From positions 1 through 52,067 of IMG/VR virus record IMGVR_UViG_3300034691_000021: a DNA stretch of 52,067 bases, one strand, 5' to 3'. Below, in pieces: positions 40,206 to 47,472 of the stretch. The first letter of the stretch is position 1. Each line of letters starts with the position of its first letter. The position numbers and the translations under genes are program-made. This DNA is from a virus. The notes below the pieces were generated by a model that made no database searches, had not been told where the DNA came from, and saw only the letters and a list, made by a program, of their open reading frames with translations.

Positions 40206-40522
40206 TACGCACCTCCCGAGACGCCAAACATTCCCGGCAGTGCTTTCTTCAACAGGGGAATGATGTTCATGGCCAGCAGGCCAATCAGGAACGCGACGCC
40301 GTATTGAGTTTCACCGCCCGGTTCAAGCTTGAAAAAGCCGATTGCCAGAGGCGTGCAGAAGATTGCAGAGCAGAACCCGGTGAAGAATGCCCAGAAGGCT
40401 TGCTTGCGGGTCAGGCCCTGTAGAAACGTCAGCGAGAGGATTGCTCCCGCGAAGCCAGCAATGATAATGCCGTACTTCGCGAGCAAGACGCCGGCGGCAG
40501 TGGTGCTCGCGGGTTCGGCCAT
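40205..40522 (-). CDS. Holin-like membrane protein (105 aa)
   Basis: A 105-residue protein with three hydrophobic spans (about 14-34, 40-60 and 70-90: KYGIIIAGFAGAILSLTFL, AFWAFFTGFCSAIFCTPLAIGF, YGVAFLIGLLAMNII), and a short polar C-terminus. MAEPASTTAAGVLLAKYG is an N-terminal form I associate with phage holins. The ATG at 40522 has a TTGGAG site and sits just behind an intrinsic terminator. Confidence 0.65.
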   Translation of the reverse strand: MAEPASTTAAGVLLAKYGIIIAGFAGAILSLTFLQGLTRKQAFWAFFTGFCSAIFCTPLAIGFFKLEPGGETQYGVAFLIGLLAMNIIPLLKKALPGMFGVSGGA

Positions 40523-40539
40523 GGCGTGACTCCAAGGAA

Positions 40540-40566
40540 TAAAAAAGGCGCCAGTGTGAGGCGCCA
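40540..40566 (-). terminator. Intrinsic terminator before the holin pair
   Basis: Minus-strand GGCGCC, loop TCACACT, GGCGCC then TTTTTTATTCC. The 3' part of the T run runs into the holin ribosome site. Confidence 0.8.
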
Positions 40567-40592
40567 AAACGCTGGGGAGCGCGGTGAATTAG

Positions 40593-40847
40593 TTAATCTG
40601 CCGGGGTGATGTCCACGTAGTAGGCCTTCCCCTGTTCCAGCTTTTCAGCAACATGGGTGGCCATCGTCAGGTTGAACTCGCCGAATGGTGTAGCCTTGCC
40701 GAACACGGCGTTCTCGTCGGCCGGGTTTCCGGTGTCGGGCGAGTACACGGCGCCAAAGCGAACCTTGGAGAGAGGATTGCTCTCGTTGGTGTACTCGTGG
40801 GGCCAGATGCCGTGACAGATCAGTTTGCAGCGAATGCGTGTGGTCAT
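40593..40847 (-). CDS. Small phage protein (84 aa)
   Basis: An 84-residue protein (MTTRIRCKLICHGI...) with the beta-type pattern VRFGAVYSPDTGNPADENAVFGKATPFGEFNL, which I associate with small Pseudomonas phage proteins of unknown role. It stands between two terminators, so it may be separately read. The 173 bases upstream hold a noncoding stretch with the bidirectional terminator. Confidence 0.6.
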   Translation of the reverse strand: MTTRIRCKLICHGIWPHEYTNESNPLSKVRFGAVYSPDTGNPADENAVFGKATPFGEFNLTMATHVAEKLEQGKAYYVDITPAD

Positions 40848-41020
40848 GGGTTGCCTCTGCAGTTATGGAGGCAGGTTTGTCTATCAGTCTTGCGCCTGCG
40901 GAATAAGTCAGCCACAGCAGCACTCCCGGCTTAGAGCGACGGGTGTGGCCGGGCTGAAATTACTGGGCTTGATACGCCCGGGAAAGCATCCACTTAGGTA
41001 GCGGCTTTCCTCGGAGGTAC

Positions 41021-41049
41021 AAAAAAGCCCGGACTTTGTCCGGGCTTTT
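41021..41049. terminator. Bidirectional intrinsic terminator
   Basis: GCCCGGAC (41027-41034), loop TTT, GTCCGGGC (41038-41045) with six A on one side and four T on the other, so it can end transcripts from either strand. It lies downstream of the exported-protein gene on the minus strand. Confidence 0.85.
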
Positions 41050-41068
41050 CTTTTGCTACCAAGCGTAT

Positions 41069-41368
41069 TCAGCAGCGCATCAGGCTTTCACCGAAGCCGA
41101 CACCTTCCGGGTCAGCCTTGATCGATGTCATCACGAAGTGATTGCTGGATGCGCGCAGGTTACTTTTCAGATCTTGGCCATCGGACTGGCTACCCGTTCG
41201 CCACATGGCGAGGGTGAGCTCCAGTCGCTGCATGGCTACACCTTGCGGCTCGGCCAGAGCGGTCAGGTGATAGCTGACGGCTCGCAGAGGCTCGGCCATT
41301 GCACCCATCGAGAAGCAGGCGAGGCATGCGGCGAACGCAAACCCCAGATACGTGGCGAAACGTCGCAT
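41069..41368 (-). CDS. Exported periplasmic protein (moron)
   Basis: A 99-residue protein with a clear Sec signal peptide: basic MRRF, hydrophobic YLGFAFAACLACFSMG, cut site probably AMA-EP (residue 25). The mature part (LRAVSYHLTALAEPQGVAMQRLELTLAMWRTG...) is about 75 residues with one Cys at the very end. It is bracketed by terminators on both sides and has a GAGGAA site. Among late genes this looks like a moron affecting the envelope, which is inference. Confidence 0.7.
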   Translation of the reverse strand: MRRFATYLGFAFAACLACFSMGAMAEPLRAVSYHLTALAEPQGVAMQRLELTLAMWRTGSQSDGQDLKSNLRASSNHFVMTSIKADPEGVGFGESLMRC

Positions 41369-41405
41369 ACGGCATTCCTCGTTGATTTTGGTTTTCTTCG
41401 GGCAA

Positions 41406-41434
41406 TAAAAAACCCGACACGGTGGCCGGGTTTT
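41406..41434 (-). terminator. Terminator just downstream of the late promoter (tR'-like)
   Basis: Minus-strand AACCCG (41427-41432), loop, CGGGTT (41411-41416), then TTTTTTATTGCC. It lies about 65 bases from the predicted start of the late promoter and would stop transcripts unless a Q-like factor acts. A few T on the other side give weak action on the + strand. Confidence 0.75.
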
Positions 41435-41477
41435 GTACTGTCATTCTTTAACACGCAAGAAGGACAAGATAGTGATT

Positions 41478-41506
41478 AATCTATGCCAGTCTGCCACTTT
41501 CGTCAA
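41478..41506 (-). promoter_or_regulatory. Putative late promoter (pR'-like)
   Basis: Minus-strand TTGACG (41506-41501), 17 bases, TAGATT (41483-41478), a good sigma-70 match (5 of 6 and 4 of 6). The -35 overlaps the stop codon of the gene at 41503-42048, and a terminator follows within about 65 bases. This is the arrangement of pR'-tR' in lambdoid phages. Confidence 0.6.
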
Positions 41507-42048
41507 GCGGCAATATCACCAATCAGGCCCTCTGCATCCAAAATCCCCTGAGCCTCTGCCAAAGCAGCGTCAACCATGCTCTTCAGCTCCTTGCAGATGG
41601 CTGACTTCCAGCGGTATTGGGTGCGCTCAGCGGTAGGCTCATCGAGCCAGTTGTCCATGCAGTACCACCCGGACGGCAGGACATTGGTCGAGCGCTTCCC
41701 TTCTTGCCCTGGCAGCTTCGGCATTGCCCAAGTGACGACAGCAGCATGACGGAACCGCTCGGGGGCTGGCGACTTCATAGCCTTGGCGATGGTCACGATC
41801 GCGTCATGCTTGCGCTGGGTGTGCGTGGAGTACTGGGCCAGCAGAGCCAGCCAGTGCGCCGGGGCAAGGCCTTTACGCAGCCGGCTGAAGACCATGCAGT
41901 CGACGAGAAACGCCGCCTCCTTCCCAACGATCTCCCCCTTCTGCTTGGCGCACTGGACCTTCGGCTCGAAGTCATTGCCACCGGCCGAGTTGATGGTTTC
42001 GGTGGCCAGAGCGCGGACCACTGCGGATACCACGTTGCGATAGGTCAT
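41503..42048 (-). CDS. Unknown protein at the Q position, candidate late antiterminator
   Basis: A 181-residue basic protein beginning MTYRNVVSAVVRALATETINSAGGNDFEPKVQCAKQKGEIVGKEAAFLVDC, followed by FSRLRKGLAPAHWLALLAQYSTHTQRKHDAI and WYCMDNWLDEPTAERTQYRWKSAICKELK. The pattern of short helices and Lys/Arg, with several Cys, fits a compact nucleic-acid-binding protein. I do not recognise lambda Q family signatures. The case for a Q role is its place at the end of the PR operon and the promoter-terminator unit right behind it. It overlaps the metallophosphoesterase by four bases. Confidence 0.55.
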   Translation of the reverse strand: MTYRNVVSAVVRALATETINSAGGNDFEPKVQCAKQKGEIVGKEAAFLVDCMVFSRLRKGLAPAHWLALLAQYSTHTQRKHDAIVTIAKAMKSPAPERFRHAAVVTWAMPKLPGQEGKRSTNVLPSGWYCMDNWLDEPTAERTQYRWKSAICKELKSMVDAALAEAQGILDAEGLIGDIAA

Positions 42049-43184
42049 GCTGCCACCTCCTTGAGCATCGACGGATGTACGGTGTGACGGGCCACTTCGC
42101 CGTGCTCACGGTGCAGGACGATGGCCTTCATGTTCTGGCGCGATCTCCAGCCGCCGGCGTGGGCGTAGCTGTCACCCGGGGCCAGGGTGTTGAACGACTC
42201 CACGGTGCAGCCTGGGTATTCCTTCTTGCTTTCGTGGTGGATGTGCCCGGTCCACCAGTAGCGGTGCAGGGTTTCGCCCCAGTCCTTGGCGCGGTCGGTC
42301 GCCATGACGCCCGGCAGCTTGTCGGCCTTGCTGGTGTGCCCGTGGTGCATGCCGATTAGGTTCTTGCCCCAGCGGTAGTAGCTGAAGACGCTCGGCGAGG
42401 TTTCGACGGTGACGCGCGGCTCATTGGCGTACAGGTGGGAGAACAGACGGCTCAACCAGACGGCACCAGTCTCGTCGTGGTTACCGATGACGTGGACTAC
42501 ATGCACGAACTTGTGCTTGGCCAGAGCCGACTCGACGCACTGGCGCATGGCGAGGATCAGGATGTCGACCATCTTGGCGTAGCGGCTGTCTGCGTCGAGG
42601 TGGTGCCCACTGCGCGGGGTGATGGCAGCCATGGAGTCGTAGTGAGCGGCGTCCCCGAGGTTGACGATGATCGCCGTCTCGGTTGGCGGCGCTGACTCGA
42701 CCAGCGATGCCATGGCTGCGCAGTGCACGCGCTCGGCAATGCTCAGGTCCCAATCTTCGCCGCACTCAGCCGCCCATATGTACTCACCGAAGTGTGGATC
42801 GCCAATTGGGTAGGCCGTCATCAGGTCAGGAAGGTAGTTGCCAGCGAAAGGGCGCGCAGGCACGTGCGGAAGGTCCTTCACCGCCGCCTCGCATGAGGCC
42901 TCAATGAGGGCCTGTAACGCTTCACCGTCAGTGTTAGTTTTAATCCAAGACAACAACGGCTCAGTTTCACCGCGGCGCATGAGCTGGGAAGTCCCTTTGA
43001 TCTTCAAGAACGACGGCAGCTTCGTCTCGATGTGCATTTCCGGGATGTGTCCGCGAAGTGCGAGCTTGGCCTTGCGCTTCTCGATGCTCCGCGGATTCAT
43101 CTCGAAGTGCTTTGATGCCTGGGAGATGCTCATCGTCTTGAAGGCTTCGATGAGCTGCTCGTCCGTGACTTTGCGTTCGGCCAT
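42045..43184 (-). CDS. Calcineurin-like metallophosphoesterase with N-terminal HTH
   Basis: A 379-residue protein. Residues 1-45 are an HTH (LIEAFKTMSISQASKHFEMNPRSIEKRK). From about 125 the metallophosphoesterase motifs appear in order: IGDPHFG (D-x-H), NLGDAAHYD (GD), GNHDE (GNH), GMHHGH and GHIHH. Such enzymes bind two metals and cut phosphodiesters or phosphomonoesters. The HTH fusion suggests DNA as substrate. It overlaps its neighbours by one to four bases. Confidence 0.87.
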   Translation of the reverse strand: MAERKVTDEQLIEAFKTMSISQASKHFEMNPRSIEKRKAKLALRGHIPEMHIETKLPSFLKIKGTSQLMRRGETEPLLSWIKTNTDGEALQALIEASCEAAVKDLPHVPARPFAGNYLPDLMTAYPIGDPHFGEYIWAAECGEDWDLSIAERVHCAAMASLVESAPPTETAIIVNLGDAAHYDSMAAITPRSGHHLDADSRYAKMVDILILAMRQCVESALAKHKFVHVVHVIGNHDETGAVWLSRLFSHLYANEPRVTVETSPSVFSYYRWGKNLIGMHHGHTSKADKLPGVMATDRAKDWGETLHRYWWTGHIHHESKKEYPGCTVESFNTLAPGDSYAHAGGWRSRQNMKAIVLHREHGEVARHTVHPSMLKEVAA

Positions 43185-43723
43185 TACTGAGCTCCTGCGA
43201 GGGCATTATCGACGCCGGATTTCAGCTCATCGATTGTTCCGTTGTTGCTGATGACGACGTCGGCCACGGCCGAGATATCGAACTGCTCACTTGCGTGGGC
43301 ACTTACCGCGGCGGCTCCGGAACGCTCCAGGGCGATCACTTGGCCGCCCTGCGCTTTCACCCAGAGCACTTCGTTCTCAAAGCGAACGTCGGTGATGACC
43401 AGATCCTCGCCGGCGGCCTGCGCGGCCTCCCACCGGCGCTGCGCCATCAGCACCCAGAGCTGCGGGTGAACCAGTTCGCGGCCCCATTCAGTCCCCAATG
43501 TCTGGGCCATCTGCCGCGGGCTTTTGCCAAGCCAGCCGATGACCACTTCCTTGGTGTCGCGGTCGATCAGGTCTGACGCAGGGAAAGCCCCGAGCGCGCC
43601 GAGCATGGCGCGGATGGGGTTTGCGAATGCGTACTGCTCGAAACCGTAATTCTCCACCAGGTGCGCGCCGGCCGTATCCTTGCCACTGCCGGCCTTGCCG
43701 GCGATACCGATAAGACGGCTCAT
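43184..43723 (-). CDS. Deoxynucleoside monophosphate kinase-like
   Basis: A 179-residue P-loop kinase. The Walker A IAGKAGSGKDT (7-17) and FEQYAFANPIRAML, with DVRFENEV later, match phage dNMP kinases (T4 gp1-like class), which phosphorylate dNMPs to dNDPs for DNA synthesis. Length fits. It overlaps the metallophosphoesterase start and the DUF4406 gene by a few bases. Confidence 0.85.
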   Translation of the reverse strand: MSRLIGIAGKAGSGKDTAGAHLVENYGFEQYAFANPIRAMLGALGAFPASDLIDRDTKEVVIGWLGKSPRQMAQTLGTEWGRELVHPQLWVLMAQRRWEAAQAAGEDLVITDVRFENEVLWVKAQGGQVIALERSGAAAVSAHASEQFDISAVADVVISNNGTIDELKSGVDNALAGAQ

Positions 43724-44064
43724 GCCGCCACCTTCGATGCATGGATGATCTTCATGCCGAGGCGCTCTGCGATCATCACTTCAAGCTGAGCCCCCTTCGA
43801 ATTCTCCCAGCCCGGGAGTAGGTAAATGGAATCGCACAGACCAAGCCGAGTCAGGTCGTAGGCCAAGTAATCCGCCCAGTCAGCACCATCGACTAGCCCG
43901 TGATCAGCCGGGTTCTCAACGATGTACCCGTGCGTGCGTAGGATGCCGGCCGCCGCATTGAACGCCGGGAAGTTGAAGTCTTCGATCCCAGTCATAGGGC
44001 CGGCAACGTAGATGCGGTTGGCGCGTTCGCTGCGCAAGGTAACGCCTGATTTGACTTCACTCAT
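43720..44064 (-). CDS. DUF4406 protein, nucleoside deoxyribosyltransferase-like fold
   Basis: A 114-residue protein of the DUF4406 family. The motif RIYVAGPMTGIEDFNFPAFNAAAGIL and the ending LPGWENSKGAQLEVMIAERLG are diagnostic. The fold resembles nucleoside 2-deoxyribosyltransferases, so a role in nucleotide salvage or base exchange is plausible. The catalytic Glu of that fold would be in the AQLEVMIA segment. Four-base overlaps on both sides. Confidence 0.87.
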   Translation of the reverse strand: MSEVKSGVTLRSERANRIYVAGPMTGIEDFNFPAFNAAAGILRTHGYIVENPADHGLVDGADWADYLAYDLTRLGLCDSIYLLPGWENSKGAQLEVMIAERLGMKIIHASKVAA

Positions 44065-44264
44065 GCCGCCTTCCCCTGTGTCGATTCAAAGTGTTCGTTG
44101 CATGCCGCCTTGGCTTTTTCGTAGTCCATGCCCGAATGCAGAATGTTTCCTGACGGCAGGCGCGCGACGTAGGCCCATTCCTTTTTGGCGTTCATCACGT
44201 ATTTGCAGATCATGTAGCCGCTGTCGGAGATGAGCCGCCACTCGGTGTCTTTTTTCCACTTCAT
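44061..44264 (-). CDS. Hypothetical protein (67 aa)
   Basis: A 67-residue protein (MKWKKDTEWRLISDSGYMICKYV...) with a small beta-alpha layout, a common style in phage early regions where WRLISDSGYMICKY recurs. Its end overlaps the DUF4406 start. No family name. Confidence 0.65.
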   Translation of the reverse strand: MKWKKDTEWRLISDSGYMICKYVMNAKKEWAYVARLPSGNILHSGMDYEKAKAACNEHFESTQGKAA

Positions 44265-44268
44265 GGCT

Positions 44269-44442
44269 TCACCCGAAAATCAGTGCGAGAGGACCGGTAA
44301 TGGCGAGCGCCCAGCCAAGCAACGCCAAACATCTGGCCAGCCTGTAGTCCTCGTCCTTCGCTACCCACAAATTCCAAAGCTCATGCTCTGTAGGTGACTG
44401 GATATGGCCTCTGAATTTTTGCTGCATGTCTTCGTAATTCAT
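44269..44442 (-). CDS. Small single-span membrane protein (57 aa)
   Basis: A 57-residue protein from the ATG at 44442. The first 35 residues are polar (MNYEDMQQKFRGHIQSPTEHE...) and the rest is a C-terminal span (LALLGWALAITGPLALIF), an N-in topology. Overlaps the next upstream gene by four bases. Function unknown. Confidence 0.55.
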   Translation of the reverse strand: MNYEDMQQKFRGHIQSPTEHELWNLWVAKDEDYRLARCLALLGWALAITGPLALIFG

Positions 44443-44564
44443 TTCACACCCCGCGCAATCCGATCCCGGCGAAGCAGCTTGTAGATCCCTGTGCCGCAGG
44501 CTGCGTATCCAAGTACGAGGAAAACCAACCACAAGAGCAGAGGGGTATTGATTTGAATGATCAT
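44439..44564 (-). CDS. Small single-span membrane protein (41 aa)
   Basis: A 41-residue protein (MIIQINTPLLLWLVFLVLGY...) with one span at residues 8-28 and a basic tail (YKLLRRDRIARGVK), starting in a strong GGGGTGGGG site. Overlaps both neighbours by four bases, so it is co-translated with them. Function unknown. Confidence 0.55.
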   Translation of the reverse strand: MIIQINTPLLLWLVFLVLGYAACGTGIYKLLRRDRIARGVK

Positions 44565-44692
44565 GATCCCCACCCCGCAAACGTGCTGGCTACGCGGTAA
44601 TAGGCTGGACGGCCGAACCAAGTTCCCGGAAGGCATGGGCCGCATAAAAAACATGCCCCGAGCAGCACTACGCAAACCTTGATGATATTCAT
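44561..44692 (-). CDS. Small Cys-rich hydrophobic peptide (43 aa)
   Basis: A 43-residue peptide (MNIIKVCVVLLGACFLCGPC...) with an N-terminal hydrophobic stretch containing four Cys, which may be a short membrane anchor or secretory leader. The LLGAC tract looks like a lipobox. An AGGAGAG site precedes the ATG. It is coupled to NinG and to the next gene by four-base overlaps. Confidence 0.5.
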   Translation of the reverse strand: MNIIKVCVVLLGACFLCGPCLPGTWFGRPAYYRVASTFAGWGS

Positions 44693-45309
44693 GCTGCTCT
44701 CCTGAGTTCACGGGTCTTGGCGCGGTATTCGGCGGTAATGGCTTTCAGGTCTTCGATGGTGTACTTGCGCACCGACTGGTCGGCTTCCAGCGATTCAACC
44801 TCGAGCAAACCGATGCGCTTGATCAGGCCGATTCGATAGTCAATGGCGTTGCCAGACAGGTAGCGGTTGTCCTGCTTGCTTTGGGCATGGCAGTTGCGCT
44901 CGTCGAAGCGGAGGTGCGGAGCGGCACCGACCGACCTGTAATGCCCTGCATCGACGGCGTTTCCAGCCCAGTCCAATGGACGCCCGCTGGAGATGCAGGC
45001 ATGCCCGGCGAGCTGATCACGAACCCGGATGAACTCGTTGAAAGCCTTTTGCGCGTCCCGCATGTAGTCGCCGCGACTTTTAAGGGCCTCTTTTCTCACC
45101 TTGATGTCGCGGCGATCGATATCAGCCAAGGCCTTGCGAGTGGCTTCCTGGCCTTTCTCCGACTTTCCGTGAGCGATGGCGCACTCGACTTCTCCGCACA
45201 CCGCCTGCGAGCTTCTGGAGGGCGCGAACATCACTCGGCACTCCGGGCAACGCTTTCGGCGCGGCGCGGATGTGATCGGGGTTTTGCGTTGCAGTGGGGT
45301 GCGCTTCAT
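44689..45309 (-). CDS. ninG: NinG (Rap) recombination endonuclease
   Basis: A 206-residue NinG homologue. The N-terminus (MKRTPLQRKTPITSAPRRKRCPECRVMFAPSRSSQAVCGEVEC) has the Cys zinc motif. The body has CISSGRPLDWAGNAVDAGHYRSVGAAPHLRFDERNCHAQSKQDNRYLSGN, the signature of NinG/Rap. It is a Holliday-junction-resolving nuclease acting in phage recombination. It lies after NinB with a four-base overlap. Confidence 0.93.
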   Translation of the reverse strand: MKRTPLQRKTPITSAPRRKRCPECRVMFAPSRSSQAVCGEVECAIAHGKSEKGQEATRKALADIDRRDIKVRKEALKSRGDYMRDAQKAFNEFIRVRDQLAGHACISSGRPLDWAGNAVDAGHYRSVGAAPHLRFDERNCHAQSKQDNRYLSGNAIDYRIGLIKRIGLLEVESLEADQSVRKYTIEDLKAITAEYRAKTRELRRAA

Positions 45310-45776
45310 GCGGCCTCCTTGCTGAGCAGGTCGCCGAAGAACACGCCCTTGGCCGTGAAGTCATCAACGATGCGATCGGTGTAGGCGATGCCCTGGGCGC
45401 GATTGAACAGGCTGGTTACCGGGAAACCGTCCGGGCCGAACAGCTTGCAGTCGCCCATCATGGCCAGCTTCTCTTCGTAGGGCAGATGGCGCATCACCCG
45501 ATACCAAGCCTCTTGGAACTCGGGGTCATCGTTCAGCAGGATCTGCACACCAAAGTGGAGCTTGCAGTGCTTTCGTGCATCCGTCGCATCGCCGATCTGC
45601 GTCATCTCGGCAATGCGCTTGTAGAACGCGAACCACAGCGCGTTCTGGTCAAGGGTGCGGTCCTTTCCCGGGCGCAGCGACACCACCACGAACTTCTTCT
45701 CGCGGAACATGGCGGTGAGCATGCCGATGGCTTCGGTGAGTTTGCTGGAGCTGTTCACGCTGATTTTGTCAGTCAT
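45306..45776 (-). CDS. ninB: NinB (Orf) recombination mediator
   Basis: A 156-residue NinB homologue. LRPGKDRTLDQNALWFAFYKRIAEM and DARKHCKLHFGVQILLNDDPEFQEAWYRVM are family signatures. NinB binds single-stranded DNA and SSB and helps load the Red-like strand annealing system. It lies with NinG as in lambda. Confidence 0.93.
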   Translation of the reverse strand: MTDKISVNSSSKLTEAIGMLTAMFREKKFVVVSLRPGKDRTLDQNALWFAFYKRIAEMTQIGDATDARKHCKLHFGVQILLNDDPEFQEAWYRVMRHLPYEEKLAMMGDCKLFGPDGFPVTSLFNRAQGIAYTDRIVDDFTAKGVFFGDLLSKEAA

Positions 45777-46000
45777 GGCTGGACTCCAGTCTTCTTTCTC
45801 ACCTTCCCTTCCGCCTCAAGCTGACGCATAGTTGCGCGCAGCGTTTTTAGGTCATAGTGAAACTTGAGGTACTTTCCGATTAGTCCGATCTTGGCGTTGA
45901 TTGTCAGGCCAGCCACAACAAGCATCCCGAACACAAGAGTGGCGCCACCTATCAGCATCACGCCGTAGCCCAGCCACAAGGCGATTGAATCAATAGTCAT
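45773..46000 (-). CDS. Small membrane protein (75 aa)
   Basis: A 75-residue protein with an N-terminal hydrophobic region (LWLGYGVMLIGGATLVFGMLVVAGLTI, residues 8-34) that is one or two spans, then a basic cytosolic tail (LKTLRATMRQLEAEGKVRKK). Overlaps both NinB and the zinc-finger gene by four bases. Function unknown. Confidence 0.6.
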   Translation of the reverse strand: MTIDSIALWLGYGVMLIGGATLVFGMLVVAGLTINAKIGLIGKYLKFHYDLKTLRATMRQLEAEGKVRKKTGVQP

Positions 46001-46215
46001 AGCCGCCGCACTCCCTGCTTCACCAGCGCCACCCGCTCAGCACAACCCACGCACAGCTGCACCCCCGGAATAGCCTGACGGCGGCCTTCCGGGATCTCTT
46101 CTGAGCACTCTTCGCACTCAAAGGCGCTGATGCCGGTGTAACGGGGGATCTGGGCGATGGACCGATTGAGGGACTCTTCGATTGCCTCATCGGCGAGATC
46201 GGCGATATCAACCAT
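45997..46215 (-). CDS. DksA/TraR-type zinc finger protein (72 aa)
   Basis: A 72-residue protein from the ATG at 46215. FECEECSEEIPEGRRQAIPGVQLCVGCAERV is the four-Cys finger of the DksA/TraR family (CxxC, 17 residues, CxxC). The N-terminal helix is short. Small TraR-like phage proteins bind RNA polymerase and alter promoter use, or may be inert. Overlaps its neighbours. Confidence 0.8.
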   Translation of the reverse strand: MVDIADLADEAIEESLNRSIAQIPRYTGISAFECEECSEEIPEGRRQAIPGVQLCVGCAERVALVKQGVRRL

Positions 46216-46759
46216 TGGAAGGCTCCTTGGCAGCGCGGCGCGCATCGTGAAAGGCCAGAACCTCTTGCATGCCGTTGTCGACCGCGACGATTTCCCGGTC
46301 GAAGTAGGCCTGAGCGAGCGTTTCGTTTTCAGGTGGCAGCTCTCCAGGGCCAACCAGCGAGTTGTAAATCCACATCATGGCGCCCTCTGCGCCAAGTCCA
46401 TGCTCTTCCTCGATGACCGCCGTGCGCATGGCAATGATGTAGCGGCCGAACAGCAGATCCAGCTCCTTGATCCGCATGCGGGCGACTTCGTTCTCGTCCT
46501 TCAGCTTGTCGCGTTCACCGATCAGGGCCAGCACGGCGACTGGGTTGGCGGCCGCGTAATACTGGGCAAGTGTCGAAGCGTGCGACTCGGCGTCGTATTG
46601 CTCGGTGTCGATTGTCATGACGGGGTAGCGATTGCCCTCCTCGTCCACCTGGCCGACCTGCCAGTCAGGACCATTCTCGTCGCAGGGCCAGCACTTGGTG
46701 AGGTTGTCCCAACCAGCCATGCCTTCGGCCAAATTCTTCAATTCACTGTGGTCGGTCAT
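46208..46759 (-). CDS. Ead/Ea22-like protein
   Basis: A 183-residue protein. The segment ESHASTLAQYYAAANPVAVLALIGERDKLKDENEVARMRIKELD is the conserved core of Ead/Ea22 early proteins, whose role is unknown. It is upstream of the DksA-like gene and downstream of P. The remainder is helical. Confidence 0.72.
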   Translation of the reverse strand: MTDHSELKNLAEGMAGWDNLTKCWPCDENGPDWQVGQVDEEGNRYPVMTIDTEQYDAESHASTLAQYYAAANPVAVLALIGERDKLKDENEVARMRIKELDLLFGRYIIAMRTAVIEEEHGLGAEGAMMWIYNSLVGPGELPPENETLAQAYFDREIVAVDNGMQEVLAFHDARRAAKEPSNG

Positions 46760-47472
46760 TGGGAAAGCTCCTGATTCTTGTTCTTGCCGAATTTCGCGAG
46801 CAGCAGTGCGCGGGCTGACTTGCCGTCGGCCGGGATGCCTTGCTGGAGGATTCGCGCTTGGGTTTGTTGGTCGGCCAGTTCGTTGGCCAATTCGAAGGCG
46901 GTCTTCTGGCTGTCGTGGCCGATACCGGCCAGGATCTTGCCGTCGAGTGGCTGGCCTTCCTGAGCGCGGCGGATGACGATCGCGTAGGCCCGGTCGAAGC
47001 GTGCGCGCATCGACTTGTCATCCTGCTTGGCCGATCTGAGGTCGAAGATCCCCGTCTCGTTGGCAGCGATGCGGACACCGTCGTGGCTGTAGGTGCCGAT
47101 CAAGGCTTCCATCCACGCATCAGCGGCAGTCGGTAGGCCAAAGTCCTCAGCGCTTGGTGTGCACATGGCGATGAACTCACCAACGCTCGGCGCGAATGGT
47201 CGGCTCAGCTTCCTGCACTTCTGCACACCGAACTCGATCTGCTCCAGGGTGCGAATGCCGACGGCGGCGAACTCCTTGATCCATTCGGCCTTAGCAGCGT
47301 CCAGTGCTTCGGTCGACGGCCATGCCTGGCGCCACGCTGGAAATATCCCACGCAGTCGGCGGAACAGTTCGTTCACCACTTCTGCCGTCTGTGGCGTCAC
47401 AGGAAGCGGCTCAGGACGTTCTACGACCGGAAGGTTGCCAACGGTGGCCATGAGTTGCTGAACAGTCTTCAT
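46756..47472 (-). CDS. P: Replication protein P-like (helicase loader)
   Basis: A 238-residue protein resembling lambda P: VNELFRRLRGIFPAWRQAWPSTEALDAAKAEWIKEFAAVGI, then FGVQKCRKLSRPFAPSVGEFIAMC. P proteins recruit the host DnaB helicase to the origin complex. It follows the O-like gene with a four-base overlap, the same order as lambda O-P. Confidence 0.85.
   Translation of the reverse strand: MKTVQQLMATVGNLPVVERPEPLPVTPQTAEVVNELFRRLRGIFPAWRQAWPSTEALDAAKAEWIKEFAAVGIRTLEQIEFGVQKCRKLSRPFAPSVGEFIAMCTPSAEDFGLPTAADAWMEALIGTYSHDGVRIAANETGIFDLRSAKQDDKSMRARFDRAYAIVIRRAQEGQPLDGKILAGIGHDSQKTAFELANELADQQTQARILQQGIPADGKSARALLLAKFGKNKNQELSQ

Noticed and set aside
40848-41020. Possible tRNA or RNA gene in the GC-rich gap
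   Set aside because: Some short stems exist, but no cloverleaf or CCA end. Only the terminator is supported.
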